NCBI RefSeq assembly: GCF_003286645.3
Contig: NZ_CP127382.2
Coordinates: 1,736,001 to 1,800,000 of the forward strand
Direction of reading: 5' to 3'
Source: Aerococcus tenax
GTDB lineage: Bacteria; Bacillota; Bacilli; Lactobacillales; Aerococcaceae
DNA: 64,000 bases
Shown here piece by piece: positions 54,131 through 60,416 of the stretch. Each line of letters begins with the position of its first letter. The first letter of the stretch is position 1. Position numbers and translations under genes: made by a program. A model generated the notes under the pieces. The model did not search any database and had not been told where the DNA came from. It worked only from the letters and a program-made list of their open reading frames with translations.

Positions 54131-54496
54131 CTAATAGTCGCTTCGATAAGGATCAAATATCTTCTTCAACAACTCTTGAGCCAGGCCATAAATTAAGGCC
54201 AAAACCATACAGTAGAAGAAGGAAGAAATCCAGAAATAAGCTGTTCCCATCAGGGAGGAAGCCAGCCAGAAGATAAACCCATTCAAGACCAGGTTAAATA
54301 AACCCAGAGTCAGAAAGTTGATCGGCAAGGCTAAAATTCTCAAAATCGGGTAAACCAACTTGTAAAGGATAGCGATGACTAAAACCACAATCACCGCCGA
54401 GGCAAAGTCTTGAATATAAACCTCTGGCCAGAAAATCCGGCCCAGTCCTTGGAGGAGGATGGCTTGGATCAAGAGACGAATAATATTTCTAATCAT
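54131..54496 (-). CDS. Small membrane protein, PF04020 (phage holin family IV-like)
   Basis: 121 residues with four helices and the family segment YPILRILALPINFLTLGLFN followed by LNGFIFWLASSL. Despite the Pfam name it is a chromosomal gene found beside pspC and hprK in many Gram-positives; there is no prophage here. The function is unknown, perhaps in envelope stress with PspC. Its start overlaps the pspC stop by 8 bp. Confidence 0.85.
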   Translation of the reverse strand: MIRNIIRLLIQAILLQGLGRIFWPEVYIQDFASAVIVVLVIAILYKLVYPILRILALPINFLTLGLFNLVLNGFIFWLASSLMGTAYFWISSFFYCMVLALIYGLAQELLKKIFDPYRSDY

Positions 54497-54845
54497 GGTC
54501 GACCTTAACCTTCTCCACTTCCTTAATTTGACGTTTGTTTAAGTCCCGATAGACCGGTTCCACATCGTCTTCACGCTGTGTGTAGGCCTCTTGGCGCGGA
54601 TTGGTCCGCTGTCTAGTGCCTTGTCCCCCACCAAAGAAAGTCCGCTTAAAGTTAATCACACTTTCATTAGGAATTAAAACCATCAGGGCCAGGTAGATAA
54701 AAATAGCCAGGTAGCGTAGCGGGGTAAAAAGAGCCACCGCAAAGGCAATCCGGAGCCAAACTGCGGAAATGCCAAAGTAGTCAGCAAAACCACCACAAAC
54801 CCCAGCAAACACACGGTTGGTTAATGAGCGTTTCAGTGCTTTCAT
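54489..54845 (-). CDS. PspC domain protein
   Basis: 118 residues. The PspC core KRSLTNRVFAGVCGGFADYF, then ISAVWLRIAFAVALFTPL and AIFIYLALMVLIPNE gives one amphipathic and one or two membrane helices, followed by a charged cytosolic tail (TRQRTNPRQEAYTQREDD). Related proteins sense envelope stress, and in Gram-positives (LiaY-like) they respond to cell-envelope antibiotics. Coupled to the following PF04020 gene. Confidence 0.88.
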   Translation of the reverse strand: MKALKRSLTNRVFAGVCGGFADYFGISAVWLRIAFAVALFTPLRYLAIFIYLALMVLIPNESVINFKRTFFGGGQGTRQRTNPRQEAYTQREDDVEPVYRDLNKRQIKEVEKVKVDHD

Positions 54846-55035
54846 AAAATCTCTCCTTATCTTGATTAAAACAAGTACTATCGATCCCGCTGTTCAAACG
54901 ATTGAGAAATCGCTGCTAAGATATAAACAAAATTAGGTATTAGATAGCGGGATATAAGAATATTTTACCATAAGCACGCTCAAGACACGACTCTCCCTGC
55001 CTGACAAACAGCGAATTTAAAGGATTCTAAAGAAT

Positions 55036-55325
55036 TCAGAGTGCGACGGGTCGTCAAAGATCGATAGAGCTACGCATACTATATCTGTACGTTGCTTCGC
55101 TTCCTACAGCTATAGCAACTAGAGCTAAAGAGCAAAAATTCTTGAAAAGAATTTCTTGCACTTTAGTGAAGTGGAGATCGATCTGCACCCGGAGCACGTT
55201 TGGATAGAGTGCGACAAGCGCAAAAAGAGGGGAGACCATTGGAAGAGGTTTGTAGAAAATCCTCTTTGAGGATTTGCAAAAGCCTCTGAAATGGAGCTCA
55301 CCTCGCGATTGGAGCACGCTTGGAA
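55036..55325 (+). repeat. Tandem intergenic hairpin units A2 and C2
   Basis: A2 (55036-55200) repeats unit A1 almost base for base (AGAGCAAAAATTCTTGAAAA, ATTTCTTGCACTTTAGTGAA) but carries the 48-bp insert. C2 (55201-55325) repeats C1 without the insert (AGTGCGACAAGCGC, AAATCCTCTTTGAGGATTT, GAAATGGAGCTCACCTCGCG). The insert is thus in the opposite unit from the array at 53.6-54.0 kb. Lies between pspC and the sbcC end. Confidence 0.8.
55068..55115 (+). mobile_element. 48-bp hairpin insert, copy 2 (in unit A2)
   Basis: Same ends and stem as copy 1 (CTATATCTGT 55079-55088 with ACAGCTATAG 55106-55115) but a different loop. Unit A1 at 53.65 kb lacks it: GATCGATA runs into ACACTGGAGCTAAAG there. 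Confidence 0.65.
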
Positions 55326-55363
55326 AGGATGTGAGGAAGGACCAGGGAGGGAGATTCCCTACC
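55324..55363 (+). repeat. GGATGTGAGGAAG gene-end repeat, copy 3
   Basis: AAAGGATGTGAGGAAGGACC then GGGAGATTCCCTACCC, overlapping the sbcC stop codon (minus strand). Here the repeat is in the opposite orientation to the gene, unlike copies 1 and 2. Confidence 0.65.
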
Positions 55364-58300
55364 CCTCCACTCCCGGCAAACCTTGCCAGTGACATTGGCT
55401 GCCGCTAGGGGTCATTTCGACCGCTAGCTGGATGGGTAATTCCTGTTTCAATTCTTCCCGGTGGGAGATGACAGCAATCAAGCGGCCCGAGCGTTGGTGG
55501 AGGTCCACCAGGGTATCGAGGGCCTGTTGGAGGGTTTCCGAGTCCAGGGTTCCGAAACCTTCGTCAATAAAGAGCATACCCACGTCAACCGTCCCAGCTT
55601 CTTCCTGGATCACATCACTAAGTCCCAAAGCTAAAGCCAGGGAGGCTTGGAAACTTTCGCCTCCTGACAGGGAATGGACGCTGCGCTCGCTAGCCGTATA
55701 GGAATCGAAAACATTGAGGTTAAGCCCCTTAGCCTGGTTGCCACCAATCTCGTCCTCCGCTCGTTTAAAGTAATACTTGCCATTGGTCATTTGATAGAAA
55801 CGCTGGTTAGCCCGCTCGACGATCCAATCCAAGTAAATTCCTAAAATATAGCGTTGGAAGGAAATCCGCTGACTCTTGTTGAGCTTCCCATTAGCGACAT
55901 CCGACAACTTCTTCAAGTCACCAAAGCTCTGGTAGCGGTCTTGGTAATCCTGCCATAAGTCAGTCAGGAGAGCGACTTGGTCCTTGAGCCGGATTAAATC
56001 TTCCCGGTCCTGACTTAATTGGCTAGCGGCTTGGGCATAGCTTTGGTCGAGCTCGCTTTTTTTCTTTTGGTAAGTGGCTTGGTCTTGATCAATAGCCAAG
56101 TCTTTTTCTTTTGCCTTTAAGGCCTCCAGCGACTTTTTATAGGCATATACCTGGTTAGAATAAGCAGATAGAGTTTGGCTGATGGCCTGCCAGTCCCGAT
56201 CACTTTGGTGGAGGGCCTTGACCTGGTCGTCACTGAGATCCGATTCTCTTCGGGCTTGGGCTAAACGCTCAGCAATGGCCTGAGACTGTGCTTGATTTTT
56301 CTTAACCGCCGCTTCTTGGTAGTCCCGCTTGGTGGTTAAAACGGCAGCTTTTTCTTTCAAAGCTTGCTCTTTTTTGGCTAATTTTTGTGCTAAAGCTTCC
56401 AAGTCTTTGGCTTCCGTCTTAAGGGCTTGGGCTTTTTCTTCTAAGGTAGCTTGAGAGTCTCCAATCAAGAGAGTCTGGGCTTGTTTGAGTCGGTCTTTCA
56501 CTTGATCCAAAAAAGCTTTCTGGCGGCTGACCTGGCCTTCACTTTTAGAAAGTTCCTGCTTAAGGGTTTGCAGCTGAATTTCTTGGCCTTTGACCCTTTC
56601 CTTTTCTTCCGCCAGGGCTTTTTGATTAGCCTGGTCTTTGTCATATTTCTCTTGGTAAGCCGCACTGGCTTGCTTATAGGCGCTTTTAGCTTGGTCCAGC
56701 CGGTCTTGCCAGTCAGTGATAGTGGCCTTAGGGTCAAAATCATATTGCCTGCACAAGTCGGCCCGACTCTGCTTGTGGTAGTTGAGGGCCTGGCTAGCTT
56801 CTTGGTAGGCTTGGCTAGTCTTTTGAGCCTGGGATTCTAATTGGTCCACTTGGCCATGGTCCAGGTCTTCAGTGGAAGTATCAGCGCTGACTTGGGCCGG
56901 ATCAGGATGGTCCAAGCTCCCACAAACTGGGCAAGGACTTTCAGGGATTAAATTCTGAGCCATGATCCCGGCCAGATTGCGCTGGTAGGCCTGCTTAGCA
57001 TTTAAATAGGTCTGGTTGGCTTTTTGCCAGGTATCTTCCGCCTGGTTGAAGTCCGCTTCTCCCTTTTTAATGGCTTGGTCGAAGGATTGGACCTGGTCGA
57101 GCCCGGCTTTTAAGTCAGTCAATTGGCGGCCGGACTCTTTGACCGCTTCCTTTTCCTGGTTCAGGCTGTCGGGATCAAGAATGGCCTGGCTTAATTGGTC
57201 CAATTGGGCCTGTCCTTGGCTGATGGCTTCTTCTAGACTAGCGACTTGGCCTTGCCCTTTTTGATAGCTGGCCTCTAGGTTTTCTAATTCAGTCTGACCG
57301 TCCTGGACTTCCTTTTGGGTGCTTGTATAAGTGGTCCAGTCCTTGAGGCCAGCTTGAACTTGGTTGATGGCTTCTTTAATTTGCGGCAAGCGGTCCAAGT
57401 TTTCTTTTTGATCCTCCCGCTCCTTATCATAGTCAGCTTTGGCAGCTTGATAATCTTTTTCCTCCTGGTCCAGTCGGGCCTGACTTTGGGCCAGGTCCTT
57501 GGCCTCTGCTTGAGCCTGGGCTTGGTCTTTTAAGGCCTGGTAAAAGGATAAAGACCCCTGGTAGTTTTGATAGGCCGTTTTTAAATCAGCCATCTGGCTT
57601 TGCTTGGCTTCTAGGCGGTCTTTTTCTTGTGCCAGGTCGGCTTGAGCGTCAAAGTAGTCTAGGACTTGGCTGAGCTGAGTTCGCTTGGTTTCCAGTTTTT
57701 CCAACGCTTGGCTAGCTTGTTTGAAGTCTGCTTCTTTGGTCGCTAAGAACTCAGCCAAAAGCTGGCCTAGCTTGGCCTCCCCCTGGTCTTTTAAACGATC
57801 TTCTAACAGCCCTTGGTCTTCTGGACTAAGCAAAGTCTTTAAGCGTGCTTGGGCCGCATCATGGTTTTTCTTAAGGCGGTCTAAGTCGCTCTTGACCTGG
57901 CTATATTGGTCTTGCAAGTAGTCTTGGAAGCGGTTAATGGCCTCGGTATGGAAGATGTGGGTAAAAATTTCCTCCTTTTCCCGACTTGAGGCTTCCAGCA
58001 GACGCTTGAACTCGCCCTGGGGCAGCATGACAATTTGGGTAAATTGGGACTTATCTAAACCAATGGCAGCTTTGAGATAAGTTTCTAGCTCATTTTTCTT
58101 TCCCGACACCAACTTGCCGTCAACATTGACTTCCAGAACTTCAGAAGGATAGGCCTTGGACCGCCCTTCCACCGCTCCCGGCCCTGTCTGTTTGGGTTGG
58201 CGATAGACCTGGTAGTGGTGGCCATCACTGTCAAAGGTAAAACGCACATAGGCCAGGTCCAAGTCGGTGGCAAAACGGGACTTGAGCTCGCTGGCTTCCC

Positions 58301-58481
58301 GACTCGATCCCGAAGCGCCCCCGTAGAGGGCATAGGTAATGGCGTCAAAGAGAGTGGTCTTACCCGCCCCAGTATCTCCTGAAACCATAAACAAGCCATA
58401 GGGTCTAACTCGGTCAAAGTCAATCACGGTCAGGTCCCGGTAAGAACCAAAGGCATTCATTTCTAAACGTAAGGGAATCAT
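55359..58481 (-). CDS. sbcC: Exonuclease SbcC (Rad50-like subunit)
   Basis: 1040 residues. N-terminal Walker A GDTGAGKTTLFDAITYALYG; two long coiled coils rich in Gln, Ala, Lys and Asp around a zinc hook CPVCGSLDHP near residue 515; C-terminal signature LSGGESFQASLALALGLSDV and Walker B MLFIDEGFGTLD. With SbcD it forms an ATP-dependent nuclease that cuts DNA hairpins and processes protein-blocked ends. That is notable because the flanking intergenic space is full of long palindromes. Follows sbcD by 23 bp. Confidence 0.95.
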   Translation of the reverse strand: MIPLRLEMNAFGSYRDLTVIDFDRVRPYGLFMVSGDTGAGKTTLFDAITYALYGGASGSSREASELKSRFATDLDLAYVRFTFDSDGHHYQVYRQPKQTGPGAVEGRSKAYPSEVLEVNVDGKLVSGKKNELETYLKAAIGLDKSQFTQIVMLPQGEFKRLLEASSREKEEIFTHIFHTEAINRFQDYLQDQYSQVKSDLDRLKKNHDAAQARLKTLLSPEDQGLLEDRLKDQGEAKLGQLLAEFLATKEADFKQASQALEKLETKRTQLSQVLDYFDAQADLAQEKDRLEAKQSQMADLKTAYQNYQGSLSFYQALKDQAQAQAEAKDLAQSQARLDQEEKDYQAAKADYDKEREDQKENLDRLPQIKEAINQVQAGLKDWTTYTSTQKEVQDGQTELENLEASYQKGQGQVASLEEAISQGQAQLDQLSQAILDPDSLNQEKEAVKESGRQLTDLKAGLDQVQSFDQAIKKGEADFNQAEDTWQKANQTYLNAKQAYQRNLAGIMAQNLIPESPCPVCGSLDHPDPAQVSADTSTEDLDHGQVDQLESQAQKTSQAYQEASQALNYHKQSRADLCRQYDFDPKATITDWQDRLDQAKSAYKQASAAYQEKYDKDQANQKALAEEKERVKGQEIQLQTLKQELSKSEGQVSRQKAFLDQVKDRLKQAQTLLIGDSQATLEEKAQALKTEAKDLEALAQKLAKKEQALKEKAAVLTTKRDYQEAAVKKNQAQSQAIAERLAQARRESDLSDDQVKALHQSDRDWQAISQTLSAYSNQVYAYKKSLEALKAKEKDLAIDQDQATYQKKKSELDQSYAQAASQLSQDREDLIRLKDQVALLTDLWQDYQDRYQSFGDLKKLSDVANGKLNKSQRISFQRYILGIYLDWIVERANQRFYQMTNGKYYFKRAEDEIGGNQAKGLNLNVFDSYTASERSVHSLSGGESFQASLALALGLSDVIQEEAGTVDVGMLFIDEGFGTLDSETLQQALDTLVDLHQRSGRLIAVISHREELKQELPIQLAVEMTPSGSQCHWQGLPGVEG

Positions 58482-58504
58482 GGTCCACTTCCTTTCTCAG
58501 TCAG

Positions 58505-59671
58505 CTAGTCGTCTTCCTGGTCTTTTTGCGCCACTAACCAGGCCGTCTCCACTGCTTGACTTTGTGTTTCGGTCAGAGGCTGGCCCAGGGTTTCTTGGTA
58601 GAAGTCAGCGAAAAGTTCTAAGGGGTCAGCCACTTGGCGGCTGAGCTTGTCTTTACTGATTTTTCCCTCAATCTGGGCGCTGACCTGGCCGATATTCACG
58701 TATTCCAGGTTCATAATATTGGGATAACTATCCCGCAGCCGGTTCATCCCGTCATGGACCGGGGTCTGGTCAGTCAGTTCAAAATAAATATAGTCCTCCG
58801 ACTGCCCCGTTAAAGCCTGGTCAAAGCTGGTTTTAATCACTCGGACATCGTGTTGGGGCTGGATCATATGCTTGGTGACTTGGATTGACTCCTTGGTTAA
58901 ATCCACCTCCAAATATTGCTTATGGTGGTGGGCTTCGGACTTGGAATATTTGAGCGGACTGCCACTGTAGCGGACATGTTCGCCTTTGACCCGTTGTGCC
59001 CCGTGCAAGTGACCCAAAGCCACATAGTCAAAATCTTGAAAGACTCGGCTGGGCACATATTCGGTGGTACCAATCGATAAGGGGCGCTCCGACTCCGATT
59101 CTTCTAAGTCAGCCCCGGCTTCCTCCAAGCTAGACGAAGTCACGTAGCCATGGTAGACAATCAAATTCAGGCGTTCAGGATCAAAGGATTCCTGGTCCTT
59201 AATGGCTTGGACCTGTTTGGCTGCGGCCTTTTCCAAGCTGTCAATGGTCGGGTCTTGGTAGAGCTCGCGGATGACCTGGTAATCGGCATAGGGAAGGAGG
59301 TAGACCCGGGCCCCTGGTAAATCGACGTGTTGAGGAACTTTTTGCGGCAAACCCGCCAGGTGGATATTTTGCCGTTCATAGGCCCGGGACCCGTAGGCAA
59401 TCCGCTCGCCAGCATCGTGGTTACCAGCAATAATCGCCACGGGGCAGGCCAATTCCACCATCAATCGGTCAATCAGTTCATTGGCCAAGCGGACACTATC
59501 CCTGCTGGGTAACGACCGGTCATAAAAGTCGCCCGCAATAATCACCAAATCAGGCTCAAGCGCCTTGAATTCATCAATCAGCTGGTGGAGGACCACTTCC
59601 TGGTCAGCCAACATGGACCGGTCATTAACAATCTTCCCAATATGCCAGTCGGAAGTATGGATAATTTTCAT
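58505..59671 (-). CDS. sbcD: Exonuclease SbcD (Mre11-like nuclease)
   Basis: 388 residues. Metallophosphoesterase motifs: HTSDWHIGK near residue 5, IIAGDFYDR, AIIAGNHDAG, LIVYHGYV and YVALGHLHGAQ, which bind two Mn2+. It gives the nuclease activity of SbcCD. The C-terminal capping region is complete and acidic at the end. Probably the first gene of the two-gene operon. Confidence 0.95.
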   Translation of the reverse strand: MKIIHTSDWHIGKIVNDRSMLADQEVVLHQLIDEFKALEPDLVIIAGDFYDRSLPSRDSVRLANELIDRLMVELACPVAIIAGNHDAGERIAYGSRAYERQNIHLAGLPQKVPQHVDLPGARVYLLPYADYQVIRELYQDPTIDSLEKAAAKQVQAIKDQESFDPERLNLIVYHGYVTSSSLEEAGADLEESESERPLSIGTTEYVPSRVFQDFDYVALGHLHGAQRVKGEHVRYSGSPLKYSKSEAHHHKQYLEVDLTKESIQVTKHMIQPQHDVRVIKTSFDQALTGQSEDYIYFELTDQTPVHDGMNRLRDSYPNIMNLEYVNIGQVSAQIEGKISKDKLSRQVADPLELFADFYQETLGQPLTETQSQAVETAWLVAQKDQEDD

Positions 59672-59712
59672 GGGTCAGCTCCTTATAATAGTATTTAAAT
59701 TGACAATTAGTC

Positions 59713-60065
59713 TTGAAGAGCATTCGTTCTGCTTTTGAAATTTGCTCCTTGAAAAGCCATGGCACCGGCTCGAGCCAAGGTCTCTCACCTAGTGAGACTC
59801 AAATGGCTCGTAAGGCGGCTCGCCAACGATCCAGCTACGCATACTGAATCCGTAACTCGCTTTGCTTCGAACGGCTTCAGCATAATTCGCTTCGAGTCGG
59901 GTTCGGTCTGGCAGCTTTCGTGTCACTTCACAAGTTCCCACCGCAGTTCTGTAGACTGCTTTGGTAACTTGCTCCAGTGAACGAAAGCTTAGCGCCAGCC
60001 CTCACACCCTGATGCTTGCTTGTTCATGGCTAAGGACCAATTTCAAAGCGCCACTGCTGCTCACA
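59713..60065 (+). repeat. Long intergenic repeat R1, copy b (with 48-bp insert)
   Basis: Homologous to 15945-16306 in opposite orientation; the block order is the same. Internal pairing includes AGCTTTCGTGTCACTTCA with TCCAGTGAACGAAAGCT. Copy b holds the 48-bp hairpin insert between ACGATCC and the block leading to GTCGGGTTCG. Lies between sbcD and uvrA, with no coding signs. Confidence 0.75.
59833..59880 (+). mobile_element. 48-bp hairpin insert, copy 3 (in R1 copy b)
   Basis: Same length and left end as copies 1 and 2, but the stem reads CTGAATCCGT (59844-59853) with ACGGCTTCAG (59871-59880): three pairs are changed on both sides and the T/C mismatch is kept. Removing it makes copy b line up with copy a of R1 at this point without a gap. 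Confidence 0.7.
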
Positions 60066-60124
60066 GCTATTTAACAAAACACATTTCTACCATAACTATC
60101 CCTAAAAAATAGGATAACCGCCTA

Positions 60125-60365
60125 ATCAAAACGTGTTCCAAGCGCAGAGCAAGCGTCCACTTCAGAAAACGACAACGAATTCTCTAGTTGAGTTCGTGCG
60201 CCAGACTTGAAGTTGCTTCAGAAAATTCCAACGCACAGTTTTCTGTGCTTATGGTATTTTCCTCCAGCAATTCAAGTCTCTAGCGGCGCCCTCTCATCCT
60301 TTTTGAGAATTTTTACGCCTTTTTCTTCCAGTGGTCTTGCTCTTTGGCGCGCTTGTCACACTCTC
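60125..60365 (-). repeat. Nested hairpin repeat: unit D2 inside an outer unit
   Basis: On the minus strand the left arm GTGTGACAAGCGC and AAAGAGCAAG (60360-60330) pairs with the right arm CTTGCTCTGCGCTTGG (60160-60135). Between them lies unit D2 (60185-60300), a homologue of 22327-22442 with tip GCACAG/CTGTGC. A hairpin nested in a hairpin; the solo unit at 15788-15856 shows the outer form without D. Confidence 0.6.
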
Positions 60366-60368
60366 AAG

Positions 60369-60400
60369 AAAAACCAAGCTCCCCACTTGGAGAGCTCGTT
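60369..60400 (-). terminator. Terminator of uvrA
   Basis: On the minus strand GAGCTCTCC pairs with GGGGAGCT around AAGT, followed by TGGTTTTTC, 20 bp after the uvrA stop. Confidence 0.7.
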
Positions 60401-60416
60401 TAAACATAAATTTTCA

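Noticed and set aside
54131..54496. Prophage, suggested by a holin-type Pfam name
   Set aside because: The gene sits in the conserved pspC-hprK neighbourhood and no other phage gene is present; the Pfam name is historical.
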